64,000 bases of DNA from CAIWHR01 sp963816925 (GCA_963816925.1 CAWFMY010000023.1:62001-126000); one strand, 5' to 3'. Shown: positions 30,111 through 41,293, counted from the first letter of the stretch. Program-made: numbers and translations. The notes: generated from the sequence alone by a model not told the origin.

Positions 30111-31987
30111 CGGAATCGATGTTCCAGCACGCGCTTCACCGCGCCACCGATCCCCATCGGGAACGCGATCACGATGACGAGGATGGCGACGCCGAGCACC
30201 GCGTGCCAATACTCGGTGGCGCGCGCGAGCGTGTCGGAGAGCCACGTGAAGGCGGCGGCGCCGATCAGCGGACCGGCGAGCGCGTTGAGGCCGCCCAGCA
30301 GCACCATGACAAGCGCGTCGACCGAGCGCGGAATCGCCAGCGTTTCCGGCGAAATGCTGCCTTTGGAGAAGGCGAACAGCCCTCCGGCGAGACCCGCGAA
30401 CGCGCCGGCGGCGGCGAACGCCGTCCATTGCGTGCGGCGGACGTCGATGCCGAGCGCCTCGGCGCGCAACGGCGAGTCGCGGCTCGCGCGCAGCGCATAG
30501 CCGAAGGGCGCGATGGCGATCCAGGCGATGGCGACAAGCGCGGCGCTGCAAATGGCGAGCGTGAACTCGTAGTACGCATGGCGCCCGGCGAGCCAGGGCG
30601 ACGGCCAGACGCCGACTACGCCATTCGATCCGCCCGTCACGCTGTCCCATTGAAAGGCGATCGACCACACGATTTGCGCGAACGCAAGCGTCAGCATCGC
30701 GAGATAGACGCCGGACAAGCGGACGCAGAACCAGCCGAAGACGAGCGCCCCCGCGAGCGCCGCCAGCGGCGCCGCCAGCAGCGCGGCCTCCATCGGCGCG
30801 CCGTGCTTGACCGCGATCGCCGCGGCGTAGGCGCCCAGCCCGAAATAGGCCGCATGGCCGAACGACGCGAGGCCGCCGGTTCCCATCATGAATTGCAGGC
30901 TCGCCGCGAACAGCGCGAAAACCAGGATGTCCGTCGCGAGGACCAGCACGTATTCGTCGCCCGCCAGCGGCAGAAACGCGGCGAGGGCGATGGCGAGCGC
31001 CGCGCCCAGCAGTGCCCGCCGTCCCGGCGGAGCGACGAGTTCGCGGAACTCGGCAAGCGGCGTCGTCGGCGGCGCCGTGGGCGCGGCGCCGAGCAGGCCA
31101 TAGGGCTTGACGGCGAGCACCACGGCCATCACCACGAATTCGGCGACGAGCGTGAGTTTCGGAAATGCGACTGCCACACCGGCGATGTCCACCGTGCCGA
31201 GCGCAATGCACAGCGCGCGGATCAGCCCGATGATGAGCGCCGCGACGAACGCGCCCGGGATCGAGCCCAGCCCGCCGACGACCGTCACCACGAACGCCTC
31301 GGCGATCACGGACAGGTCCATGCCCAGGTTCGCGGGCTCCACCGGCAAGCGCAGCGCGCCCGCAAGCCCCGCGAGAAACGCGCCCAGCGCGAAGACCGCG
31401 GTGAAGAGCCGCGCCTCGTCGATGCCGAGCGCGCCGGTGAGCGTCCGGTTCTCGGTCGCGGCGCGGATTTGCACGCCGAATTGCGTCCGCGCCATGAGCG
31501 CCCAGAGCGCGACGAGCACGAGCGGGCCGAGCGCCAGCAGCAGGAGGTCGTAGGTCGGCACGGCGCGGCCGAAGAGATCGACGGCGCCGGTGAATCCCGC
31601 GGCGCGCGGGCCGAGCAGGTCCTCGGGCCCCCAGATCGCGAGAACCGCGTCGCGCACGATCAGCACGATCCCGAAGGTCGCGGCGAGCTGCAGCAGCTCC
31701 GGCGCGCCATAGATTCGCTTCAGCAGGAACCGCTCGACCAGCGCGCCGATCACGGCGACGGCGAACGCGGCGAGCGCGACGGCGCCCCAGAACCCGAGCA
31801 CGCCGCGGCCGAAGGCATCGACCAGCGTCCAGGCGAGATACGCGCCCAGCATGTACAGCGACCCATGCGCGAAATTGACGACGCGGGTGACGCCGAAGAT
31901 CAGCGTCAATCCGACGGCGACGAGGAACAGCGACGAGGCCCCGGCGAGGCCGTTCAGCAGTTGCGCGAAAAGGGAGGCGAGGGACAC
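30107..31987 (-). CDS. Fused LivH-LivM branched-chain amino acid-type ABC permease
   Basis: 626 residues from GTG 31987 (a GTG at 32026 would add 13). Residues 1-290 are LivH-like (LTLIFGVTRVVNFAHGSLYMLGAY, VVGGLGSIPGAFVAALIIGL). A short Pro/Thr linker (PTAPPTTPL) follows. Residues 320-620 are LivM-like (GLASFGHAAYFGLGAYAAA, GVYLAMLTLAFAQIVWSIAFQ, VDALVMVLLGGLNALAGPLI). Both halves are normally separate genes. The substrate is set by the binding protein upstream and may be a branched-chain amino acid, amide, urea or aromatic compound. The fused gene is intact with no indel. Confidence 0.88.
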   Translation of the reverse strand: MSLASLFAQLLNGLAGASSLFLVAVGLTLIFGVTRVVNFAHGSLYMLGAYLAWTLVDAFGRGVLGFWGAVALAAFAVAVIGALVERFLLKRIYGAPELLQLAATFGIVLIVRDAVLAIWGPEDLLGPRAAGFTGAVDLFGRAVPTYDLLLLALGPLVLVALWALMARTQFGVQIRAATENRTLTGALGIDEARLFTAVFALGAFLAGLAGALRLPVEPANLGMDLSVIAEAFVVTVVGGLGSIPGAFVAALIIGLIRALCIALGTVDIAGVAVAFPKLTLVAEFVVMAVVLAVKPYGLLGAAPTAPPTTPLAEFRELVAPPGRRALLGAALAIALAAFLPLAGDEYVLVLATDILVFALFAASLQFMMGTGGLASFGHAAYFGLGAYAAAIAVKHGAPMEAALLAAPLAALAGALVFGWFCVRLSGVYLAMLTLAFAQIVWSIAFQWDSVTGGSNGVVGVWPSPWLAGRHAYYEFTLAICSAALVAIAWIAIAPFGYALRASRDSPLRAEALGIDVRRTQWTAFAAAGAFAGLAGGLFAFSKGSISPETLAIPRSVDALVMVLLGGLNALAGPLIGAAAFTWLSDTLARATEYWHAVLGVAILVIVIAFPMGIGGAVKRVLEHRFR

Positions 31988-32067
31988 GCGGGCGGGACAG
32001 GCGCGCCGGCGCGGCACGGCCGGCACATGCCCGCGATTCTAGCCGGTTGCGCAGCGCTGCCGGGGGA

Positions 32068-33272
32068 CTACTGCGCCGGTCGCAGCCGCTTCACCTCGTC
32101 GTCCGAGGGCAGGTAGTTCTTCCCGTCGGCATAGCGCCAGTCGACCATCACGCCCTTGCCGTCCTTGACCGCAGTGCGTCCGACGAAGGCGCCCATCGTC
32201 GATTGGTGATCGAGGGCGCGGAACGATATCGGGCCGAACGGCGACTCGAAGGTGAGGCCATTCATCGCGGCGACTGCAATTTCGCGGTGTCGGTGGAGCC
32301 CGCCTTGGCAATGGCCGCCGCGGCCGCCTTGACCGTGCTGTAGCCGACGACCGAGCCGAGCCGCGGATAGTCCTTGTATTTCGCCTGGTAGGCATCGCGG
32401 AAGCGCTTGTGGGCGACCGTGTCGATCGCGTACCACGGGTAGCCGGTCACCCACCAGCCGACCGGCGCTTCCTCCTTCAGCGGATCGAGGTATTCCGGCT
32501 CGCCGCCCAGCAAGTTGAACACCGGCCGATTCTTGAAGAGACCGCGCAGCTCGCCTTCGCGGACGAAGCGCGCGAGGTCGGGCCCGAACAGCGAGGAAAA
32601 GATGGCGTCGGGCTTCGCGTCCAGCAGCGCCTGGACGACGGGTCCCGCGTCGATCTTGCCGAGCGGCACCGCCTGCTCGACGAACTCGATGCCGCCCGCC
32701 TGCAGCGCGATCATCTGCTTCTTGAACGCGTTGGTCGCCGACTGGCCGTACTCGTAGTTGGGGTAGACGATCGCCCAGCGCTTCTTGCCGAGCTTCGCCG
32801 CCTCCGGGACCAGCATCGCGGTTTGCATGTACGTCGAGGCGCGCAGTCGATACGTGTACGCGTTGCCCGCGTCCCACACGATCTTGTCGGTCAACGGCTC
32901 GGCGGCGAGGAAGAGCACCTTGCGCTGCTTCGCGAGGTCCGCGACGGCGAGACCGACGTTCGACGCGAACGTGCCCATCAGCAGGACGGCCTTTTCGCGC
33001 GACAGGAGCTCCTCCGCGACGCGCACGGCGTCGCCCGGGCTGCCGTTGTCGTCGCGCGACACGATCTCGATCGGTCGCCCCAGCACCCCGCCGGCGGCGT
33101 TGATCTCGTCCTGCGCGAGCTCCATTCCCTTCTTGTACGGCTCGAGGAATGCCGGGAACGTCTTGTAGCTGTTGAGCTCGCCGAGCTTGATCGGCTGCGC
33201 TGCCGCGGGGAGGGCGCCAATGGCCGCGAGCGCGGCGGCGGCAAGGCAGGTGAGGCGGGCGAGGCGGTTCAT
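32068..33272 (-). CDS. Branched-chain amino acid-type ABC transporter substrate-binding protein (one indel)
   Basis: About 400 residues. A signal peptide (LAAAALAAIGALPAAAQ) precedes the type I periplasmic-binding fold: IKLGELNSYKTFPAFLEPYK, DEINAAGGVLGRPIEIV, VLLMGTFASNVGLAVADLA, WAIVYPNYEYGQSA. A two-base insertion near 32270 breaks the last 68 codons; the next frame continues AAMNGLTFESPFGPISFRA, the standard end of the family. A ribosome site (AGGAG) precedes ATG 33272. It lies 80 bp upstream of the fused permease start and should deliver its ligand to it. Ligand not predictable. Confidence 0.88.
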
Positions 33273-33380
33273 GGCGGCTCCTGGCGGAGGTCGAGGGCGG
33301 TATTGTCCCCTGCGGCAGGCGGAAACGGTCGGCCGCGCTTGACGGTTGACCCGAATTTTGGGCTTCTCCCTGAATAAAAA

Positions 33381-33405
33381 GGAGGTTATCGCAGCGATAC
33401 CCTCC
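33381..33405. promoter_or_regulatory. Inverted repeat in the divergent region between the ABC operon and the Fe-S/FAD oxidoreductase
   Basis: Twelve-base arms GGAGGTTATCGC and GCGATACCCTCC around a single A, with one mismatch. The loop is too short for an RNA hairpin, so a protein-binding operator is more likely. It lies 109 bp from the leftward gene start and 110 bp from the rightward one. Confidence 0.45.
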
Positions 33406-33514
33406 CCAAGGCACAAGCATAGAACTTGTCAGACTGACGCGGGGCGGCGCCGAAAGGTAAAATCGACGCTTTTGCCCGCCGCGGCCTGCATCGTCGCGCT
33501 GCCGCGGTTCCGCC

Positions 33515-36500
33515 ATGCCGTCCGCCCCTTCCCTCACGCTCGCCTTGCCCCACGGCCTCGCGTTCCCCGATCTGTACTCGGCGGAGGGCGCGGCACGCAT
33601 CGACGGGCAATTTGCCGCCCATTTGCGCGACGCGGACGTGGACCTCGCTGCGCGCCTGGCGGCGGCCCGCGCGAATCCGCAGGCGCTGTCGCGCAAGGAC
33701 GAGTCGGAACTCCTGCTGGCGCTCGGGCCGCATCTCGAGGACTTCCTGGCGCTCCTGTTCGGCATTGAGCCGGAGGTGCGCGCCCTCGAGGAGGTGCATC
33801 ACGAGCTCGCACCCTTGTACGCCGTGAAGCGCCTCTTCGTGCAGAAGAAGGCGATGGCCGCGCACAAGGCCGACGTCGCCGCGACGTTCGACGGCGCGGC
33901 GCTGCGGCGCGACGTCGAAGCGTTGCTGGGCGAGACGTTCACCGAGCTCGGTTTCGCGAAGGCGGTGACACGCTGGCAGCAGGATGAAGCCTCGAACGCG
34001 GGCGCGCTGGACGTGGCGGCGCGCTACGCCGCGTGGGCATCGCATACCGCGGAAGGCCGCGCGGCGCACAAGGGCGGCGTGCTGTTTCGCGCGCCGCGCA
34101 AGCTCGATCCCCTGAAACTCGTTCCGCTCGAGCTCACGCAAGTGAACGGCGTCGCCGCGTGGAAGCTCGCGGGCGGCCACGTGCGCCAGCGCAAAGGGTT
34201 CGCGCTGACCGATGCCGGCATGGACCTGCCCGCGGCGCTCGGCGAGGCGCACTACTGCATCTGGTGCCACGAGCAAGGCAAGGATTCCTGCGCGCACGGA
34301 CTTCCGGAAAAAAAGCCCGCCGACGGCAGCGTGCAGGAGATTCCTTTCCGCAAGAGCCCGTTCGGCGTCGTGCTCGCCGGTTGCCCGCTGGAGGAGAAGA
34401 TCTCCGAGTTCCAGAAGCTGCGCGCGGAGGGCTGGCCCGTCGCGGCGCTCGCGATCATGTGCGTCGACAATCCGATGGTCGCGGCGACCGGCCACCGGAT
34501 CTGCAACGATTGCATGAAAAGTTGCATCTATCAAAAGACCGATCCCGTCGACGTGCCGCAGTCGGAGACGCGGATCCTGAAGGACGTGCTGGCGCTGCCG
34601 TGGGGGTTCGAGATCTACAGCCTGCTCACGCGCTGGAATCCGCTCAACCTGCGGCGTCCGCTGCCGCTGCCCGCGACCGGCAAGCGCGTCCTGGTGGTCG
34701 GGCTGGGACCGGCAGGTTTCACGCTCGCCCATCACCTGCTGAACGACGGACACGCCGTCGCCGCGATCGACGGCCTCAAGATCGAGCCGCTCGACGCCGC
34801 CCTGTCCGGCATCACCGTCACCGGCGGACGGGTGCCGTTCGCGCCGATCCGCGACGCGGCGTCGCTCGCCGAGCCGCTCGACGACCGGCTGATGGCGGGC
34901 TTCGGCGGCGTCGCCGAATACGGCATCACCGTGCGCTGGGACAAGAATTTCCTGAAGGTGATCCGCCTGCTGCTGGAGCGGCGCGCGCACTTCGCGCTTT
35001 ATGGTGGCGTGCGCTTCGGCGGAACGCTCGACGTCGACGACGCCTTCGCGCTCGGCTTCGACCATGTCGCCGTCGCCGCGGGCGCGGGCAAGCCGACGGT
35101 GCTGGAGCTGCCGAACGGCCTCGCCAACGGCGTGCGCACCGCATCCGACTTCCTGATGGGGCTGCAGCTGACCGGAGCCGCAAAAAGGGATTCGCTCGCC
35201 AACATGCAGGTGCGGCTGCCGGTGATCGTCGTCGGCGGCGGGCTTACCGCCATCGATACGGCAACGGAGTCCCTTGCGTATTACCCGGTGCAGGTCGAGA
35301 AATTCCTGTCGCGTTACGAAGCGCTCGTGGCCGGGCGTGGCCGCGAGGCCGTGGACGCGGCGTGGACGGCGGACGAGCGCGCGGTCGCCGCCGAATTTCT
35401 CGCGCACGCCCGCGCAATCCGCGCCGAGCGCGCGGCGGCGGCGAAGGACGGCCGCGCGCCGCGCGTCACGGAACTGCTGCAATCCTGGGGCGGCGCGACG
35501 ATTGCCTATCGTCGGCGGCTGATCGACAGCCCCGCGTACACGCTCAACCACGAGGAAGTCGAGAAGGCGCTGGAGGAGGGCATTCGCTTCGCCGAGGGCC
35601 TCACGCCGCTCGCCGTCGAACTCGACGCCGAGGGGCGCACCTGCGGCCTCAGGGTTTCGGAGCAGCACAACGACGGCGACGGCGTCTGGCACGAGTATGC
35701 GCAGGTGACGCTTCCGGCGCGGACGCTGCTGGTCGCCGCCGGCACGCAACCCAACACCGTGCTCGCGCGCGAGGACGCGCCGCATTTCCACCTCGCGGGC
35801 AAATATTTCCGTCTGCTGGACGAGGACGGCCGCGAGGTCACGCCGGTCAAGGGACTGGCCAAGCCCGCGGTGCCCGCGGTGCTGACCGACATTCGCAAGG
35901 ACGGGCGCGCGACGAGCTTCTTCGGCGACCTGCACCCGTCGTATGCGGGCAATGTCGTGAAGGCGATGGCGAGCGCGACGCAGGGCGCGCCGATCGTGTC
36001 GCGGATGCTGGCCAAGGTCGCGCCGGCGTCATCGGACAATGACGATGCGTTCTTCGGCAAGCTCGATCGCGAATTTCGCGCAACCGTGGTTCGCGTCGAG
36101 CGCTTGACGCCCACGATCGTCGAAGTGGTGGTCCACGCGCCGGCTGCCGCGCGACGGTTCCGCCCCGGCCAGTTCTACCGGCTGCAGAATTTCGAGGCGC
36201 TGGCGGCGCGCTCCGCCGGCACGCGCCTCGCGATGGAAGGCATCGCGCTGACCGGCGCGTGGGTCGACAAGGCCAAGGGACTGGTGTCGACGATCGTTCT
36301 CGAAATGGGCGGCTCGTCGGACCTCTGCACGCGATTGCAGCCGGGGGAGCGCGTGATCCTGATGGGGCCGACCGGCGCACCCACCGAAATCGAGCCGGGA
36401 GAGACCGTCGTGCTCGCCGGCGGCGGTCTCGGCAATGCCGTCCTGTTCTCGATCGGCCAGGCCTTTCGCAGCGCCGGCTCGAGAGTGCTCTATTTCGCGG

Positions 36501-37046
36501 GCTACAAAAAGCACGTCGACCGCTACAAAGTTGCCGACATCGAGGCGGCGGCGGACGCCGTGGTCTGGTGCTGCGACGAAGCGCCGGGATTCGCGGCGAC
36601 GCGGCCGCAGGACCGCGCGTTCGTCGGCAACATCGTCGCCGCGATGCACGCGTACGCGAGCGGGGCGCTGGGACCGCAGCCGATTCCGTTCGCCGACTGC
36701 GACCGCATCATCGCGATCGGCTCGGACCGGATGATGGCCGCCGTCGGCGCCGCCCGGCACGCGGTTCTGGCAGCCGTGGCTGAAGCCGGGACATCGCGCG
36801 CTGGCGTCGATCAACTCGCCGATGCAGTGCATGATGAAGGAGATCTGCGCGCAATGCCTGCAGCCGCATCGCGACCCCGCGACCGGCAAGCTTTCGTACG
36901 TGTTCTCCTGTTTCAACCAGGACCAGCCGATCGACCGTGTCGATTTTCCCGGCCTGTCCGCGCGGCTCGCGCAAAATTCCGTGCAGGAGAAACTGACCGC
37001 GCAGTGGATCGCACATTGCCTTTACGACGCCGGCGCGAAATCCTGA
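33515..37046 (+). CDS. Fe-S/FAD oxidoreductase fused to ferredoxin reductase-like and [2Fe-2S] module (one frameshift)
   Basis: About 1176 residues. Residues 1-340 are helical and carry two Cys groups (CIWCHEQGKDSC; ICNDCMKSC), like the Fe-S N-terminus of GltD/dihydropyrimidine dehydrogenase. Residues 390-830 form a GltD-type FAD/NAD(P) domain (VLVVGLGPAGFTLAHHLL; VIVVGGGLTAIDTATES). Residues 845-1080 form an FAD/NAD ferredoxin reductase fold as in PyrK (RFRPGQFYRLQ, VVLAGGGLGNAVLFSIGQA). The last 80 residues hold four Cys (CMMKEICAQC, then FSCF) fitting a PyrK-type [2Fe-2S] site. An extra G near 36760 breaks the frame before that part. It is probably cytoplasmic and links NAD(P)H to an Fe-S acceptor, possibly by bifurcation; the physiological partner is unknown. 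Confidence 0.8.
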
Positions 37047-37092
37047 CCTGAATCAACCGCAGCGCACGGCGCGGGCGTCTTCCACGGGTACC

Positions 37093-39783
37093 ATGGCAAG
37101 GTCCCGGTTCGTCACCTCGATGACCTCCCTGCGCCTGTTCGGCCTGCCGCTCTACCGCCATCGGCGGAAGGTGCCGGTGGTCGACGCCGCCGCAGCGGAA
37201 CGCGCGTTGCGCGAAGAGGCGCAGCTGCCGGATGCCGAGTTGCTCGCGCGTCTCGGGACTTCGACCGGGGGCCTGTCCAACCACGACGCCGCGCTGCGCT
37301 ATCAGGACGGTGGTCCGAACACCGTGGCTGACGATCACCCGGTGGGCGTCCTGCGCCATCTTGCGCAGGGATTTGCGAATCCTCTGTCGGTGCTTCTCGT
37401 CGTGCTCGCGGGCGTCAACTGGGCGATCGGTTCGCGCGAGAGCGCGGCCGTCATCGCTGCGATGGTCGTTCTGGCCTCGCTGCTCTCGTCCCTGCTGGAA
37501 TACCGCTCGGTCAGGGCTGCCGAGGCGCTGCGCGCACTGGTGCACGTCAAGGCGACGTTGTTGCGACGACTGCATCCGCACGCGACACCTGCGGAACCGG
37601 GGCAGGAAGTCCAGGTGCCGCTGGTCCACGTCGTTCGCGGCGACATCGTGCGGCTCGCGGCGGGCAATCTCGTGCCCGCCGACCTGCGGATCCTCGCGGC
37701 GCACGATCTCTTCGTCAACCAGTCGTCGCTGACTGGGGAGTCGCTGCCGGTCGAAAAGGTCGCCGGACCCGCGCGCGATGACGGGTCGCCCCTCGCATTT
37801 CCGAACCTCGCGTTCATGGGAACGTATGTGACGAGCGGAACCGCGACCGGCGCAGTGCTGGCGACCGGTCCGCGCACGCACTTCGGACGCCTCGCCCACG
37901 ATGTCGGCGCGGCGCGCGGCGCGACCAGCTTCGACGCCGGCGTGCAGCGGTATCTCCGGCTTCTCCTGCTGTTCATGCTGGTGATGGTGCCGGCGGTGTT
38001 CCTGATCAATGGATTCACCAAGGGCGACTGGCTCGAAGCGCTCCTGTTCTCCGTCGCCGTCGCGGTCGGCATGACGCCCGAGATGCTCCCGGTGGTCATC
38101 ACGGTCAATCTCGCCAAAGGCGCGCTTGCGATGGCCGGCAAGCGAGTGATCGTGAAGCGGCTCCCGGCGATCCAGGACTTCGGGGCGATCGACGTGCTCG
38201 CCACCGACAAGACCGGGACCCTGACGCAGGATCGCGTGCTGCTGGAGCGGCACGTCGACATCGCGGGCAACGAATCGCGGCGCGTGCTCGAATACGCATG
38301 CCTCAACAGCTTCTTCCAATCGGGGCTGCGCAACCTCCTCGACGAGGCGGTGCTCGCGCACGCCGAGCTGCACGAGCACATCCGGCAGGGCGCCGGCTAC
38401 AGGAAAGTCGACGAGATTCCGTTCGACTTCGTGCGGCGGCGGATGTCGGTCGTCGTCGAGACGCCCGACGGCACCGCCCATTTCCTGATCTGCAAGGGCG
38501 CGGTCGAGGAGGTCTCCGCTGCGTGCACGCAGGCCGAGAGCGAGGGGCGGGTTGTTTCGTTCGACCCTGGACATGCGGAAGAGCTGTCCTCGGTGGCTCG
38601 GAAGCTGAACGAGCAGGGCTTTCGGGTCATCGCCGTCGCCTGCAAGCAGGTGCCGGCAGGCCCCGCGGCGTACAAGGTCTCCGACGAGGCGGGAATGACG
38701 CTGTTGGGCTACATCGCGTTCCTCGATCCGCCCAAGGAATCGGCGGCGCCGGCGATCGCCCGTCTTCGTGCCTCCGGTATCGCGGTAAAAGTGCTGACCG
38801 GCGACAATGCGCTCGTAACGCGCAACGTCTGCGGGCAGGTGCAGCTGCCGGTCGATGCGGTGCTGACCGGGGCGGAAATCGCCACGCTGTCGGATGCCGA
38901 TTTGGCGGCACGAGTGGAAAAGACCACGGTCTTCGCGAAGCTCGCACCGGACGAGAAGTCGCGCGTGATCCGCGCGCTGCGGGCGAACGGGCACGTGGTC
39001 GGTTACCTCGGCGACGGCATCAACGACGGGCCGGCGCTGAAGGCCGCCGACGTCGGGATCTCGGTGGATTCCGCGGCGGACATCGCGAAGGCATCGGCCG
39101 ACATCATCCTGCTCGAGAACAGCCTCGCCGTGCTCCACGAAGGCGTGCTGGAGGGGAGACGCGTCTTCGGCAACGTGACCAAGTACCTGCGCATGGCCGG
39201 CAGCTCGAATTTCGGCAATATGTTCAGCATGATCGGCGCGTCCGCGCTGCTGCCGTTCCTGCCGATGGCGCCGGTGCAGATCCTGTTCAACAACCTTCTC
39301 TACGACGTGTCGCAGACGGCGGTCGCCACCGACACTGTCGATGCCGACTACCTCGCCGCGCCGCGCCGCTGGGACGTGGGCGGCATCGGCCGGTACATGG
39401 TGTGCATCGGGCCGCTGTCGTCGCTGTTCGACTATGCGACTTTTGCGCTGATGGCATGGGTTTTTCACGCTCTAGGCGATCCGGCACTCTTCCAGACCGG
39501 CTGGTTCGTCGAATCGCTGCTTTCGCAGACGCTGATCGTTCACGTCATCCGCACGAATCGGATTCCGTTCGTGGAAAGCAGGCCGAGCCGCGCGCTGGTC
39601 TTGATGACGCTCGCCATCTGCACGCTCGGCGTCTGGCTTCCGTTCTCGCCGCTTGCCGGATGGCTGGGACTTGCGCGCCTGCCCGCGGGCTACTGGCCGT
39701 GGCTCGCAGGCATCCTCGCGGCGTACCTGGCGCTCACGCAGGTCGTCAAGGCGTGGGTCGTGCGCCGTTTCGGGCTCGTCTGA
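37093..39783 (+). CDS. mgtA: Magnesium-translocating P-type ATPase
   Basis: 896 residues, complete. P3B-type ATPase marks: cytoplasmic N-terminus with GLSNHDAALRYQDGGPNTVA, the dephosphorylation loop NQSSLTGESLPVEK, membrane motif VGMTPEMLPVVITVNLAKGA (the MPEMLP-like block of MgtA/MgtB), phosphorylation site DVLATDKTGTLTQD, and the hinge VGYLGDGINDGPALKAADVG. Six C-terminal helices follow, with FNNLLYDVSQTA. It imports Mg2+ with ATP. It lies 46 bp behind the oxidoreductase, too close for a long Mg-sensing leader as in enterobacteria; none was seen. Confidence 0.92.
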   Translation: MARSRFVTSMTSLRLFGLPLYRHRRKVPVVDAAAAERALREEAQLPDAELLARLGTSTGGLSNHDAALRYQDGGPNTVADDHPVGVLRHLAQGFANPLSVLLVVLAGVNWAIGSRESAAVIAAMVVLASLLSSLLEYRSVRAAEALRALVHVKATLLRRLHPHATPAEPGQEVQVPLVHVVRGDIVRLAAGNLVPADLRILAAHDLFVNQSSLTGESLPVEKVAGPARDDGSPLAFPNLAFMGTYVTSGTATGAVLATGPRTHFGRLAHDVGAARGATSFDAGVQRYLRLLLLFMLVMVPAVFLINGFTKGDWLEALLFSVAVAVGMTPEMLPVVITVNLAKGALAMAGKRVIVKRLPAIQDFGAIDVLATDKTGTLTQDRVLLERHVDIAGNESRRVLEYACLNSFFQSGLRNLLDEAVLAHAELHEHIRQGAGYRKVDEIPFDFVRRRMSVVVETPDGTAHFLICKGAVEEVSAACTQAESEGRVVSFDPGHAEELSSVARKLNEQGFRVIAVACKQVPAGPAAYKVSDEAGMTLLGYIAFLDPPKESAAPAIARLRASGIAVKVLTGDNALVTRNVCGQVQLPVDAVLTGAEIATLSDADLAARVEKTTVFAKLAPDEKSRVIRALRANGHVVGYLGDGINDGPALKAADVGISVDSAADIAKASADIILLENSLAVLHEGVLEGRRVFGNVTKYLRMAGSSNFGNMFSMIGASALLPFLPMAPVQILFNNLLYDVSQTAVATDTVDADYLAAPRRWDVGGIGRYMVCIGPLSSLFDYATFALMAWVFHALGDPALFQTGWFVESLLSQTLIVHVIRTNRIPFVESRPSRALVLMTLAICTLGVWLPFSPLAGWLGLARLPAGYWPWLAGILAAYLALTQVVKAWVVRRFGLV

Positions 39784-39879
39784 GGCTTCGTGCACGCCAG
39801 GGATTCCCGCTGCGCCGCGAGTTGCGTATCCTACGGGCAGCGTTGTCCCCCCGTATCGACCCCCGGAAGCTCAGCCGTG

Positions 39880-41293
39880 ATGAAAATCGCTCTCAAAGTG
39901 TCGCTCGCCGCCGTCGCGTTCAGCCTGGCGTTCTCGATGTCCCCGGCCGTCGCGCAAGGCGCGAAGGCCGCGGAAAAAGCCGCGCCGATGGCCTCGGCCG
40001 CCGACGCCAAGAACATCGCGTCCGACGCCTACCTGCAGACGTTTCCGCTGCTGCAAACGGCAATGGAACTCGACCGGCAGATGAACAAGGCCGATGCGCC
40101 CGATTACCTCGGCAAGTTCAATGTCTTCAAGCACCAGGACGGCATTCCCTCGCCGAAGGATGCGTCCATTCGAAAAAAGAGTTTCGACGCGCCGTACTCG
40201 TGGGCATGGCTCGACGTGCGCGCCGAGCCCGTCGTCGTGCAGATGCCGGCGATTCCCGCCGGACGGTTCGTCGTCCTGCAGCTCTACGATCTATGGGGAC
40301 ACAACCTCGCGCACGTCGACGGCAAGACCGCGGGCACCAAGCCCGTCAGCGTCCTCGTGGCAGGGCCGGGCTGGAAGGGCGCGCAGCCCAAAGGTGTCGA
40401 CCGCGTCGTGCGCTCGGAGACGTCGCTGGTGGGCGTGACCGTCCGCACCGCCGCGGCGACGCCCGGCGACGGCGCCAGCGTTGCCGACCTGCAGAAGCAA
40501 TACCGGATCCTGCCCCTGTCGCAATTCACGAAGGGCGCGGCGCCGAAAGCGGCGCCGCGCGATCACGTTCGCCGCGTACGACGAGGCGAAGGCCGACACC
40601 GGCGCGTTCATCGGCTACGTCAATCAACTGTTGCCGTACGTGCGGCTCGACGCGGCCGAGCAGATCGCGTTCAAGCGTTACGCCGGCATCGGCATGGTGG
40701 CGGGCAAGCCGTATGACCCCGCGAAGATGGACAGCGGCGTCGTCGCGGCGATCGACAGCGGCGTGACCGAGGCGCGCGGCAAGCTGGAAAAGGCGATGTC
40801 CGAGGTGCGCGGCGCGGTCGATCCCGTCGGCACGCGCGAGGCGTTCGGCGGGGACTCCATGAAGCGTTCGATCAGCGCGGGCTTCGACCTGCATCGCGTC
40901 GCGCGCAACGAAATCGTCGAGTTTCCGATTGCCGGCGATGGCGGCGGCGATCCGTTCGAGAAGGGCGCGAAATACCGGCTCGTCTTTCCGCCGGGCCAGC
41001 TGCCGCCGGTCGACGGCTTCTGGTCGCTCGAGATGATCAGCGTCCCCAACGTCCGTTATTTCGAGAACCCGGTCAATCGGTACGTCATCGACAGCCGCAT
41101 GACCGGCCTGAAGAAAAACGCCGATGGCTCGGTCGAGATCGCGATCCAGCGGGAAACGCCTGGGCCGGAGCTCGAATCGAACTGGCTGCCGTCGGGGGAC
41201 ACGGGATTCTCGCTGACGCTGCGCCTGTTCGGGCCGAAGGCGGAGGCGGTCGACGGGCGCTGGAAGCCGGCGTACCCGAACCGCCTTCCTTGA
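39880..41293 (+). CDS. DUF1254/DUF1214 family secreted protein (one frameshift)
   Basis: About 470 residues. Signal peptide LAAVAFSLAFSMSPAVAQ, then a DUF1254 domain (SDAYLQTFPLLQTAMELDRQ, YSWAWLDVRAEPVVVQMPAI, RFVVLQLYDLWGHNLAHVD). A DUF1214 domain ends the protein (ARNEIVEFPIAGDGGGDPF, LPPVDGFWSLEMIS, RYVIDSRMTGLKKNADGSVE, NWLPSGDTGFSLTLRLFGP). An extra G near 40555 shifts the frame in the middle. The family is widespread in soil and marine proteobacteria and has no settled function. The gene stands alone 96 bp after mgtA. Confidence 0.85.

Noticed and set aside
34258..34275. CXXCH (CIWCH) in the large Fe-S/FAD oxidoreductase
   Set aside because: The protein has no signal peptide and the Cys belong to an Fe-S pattern (CIWCHEQGKDSC), so heme attachment is not expected.
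36990..37093. Magnesium-sensing leader before mgtA
   Set aside because: Only 46 bases separate the genes, too few for an mgtA-type riboswitch, and no stem-loop was seen.
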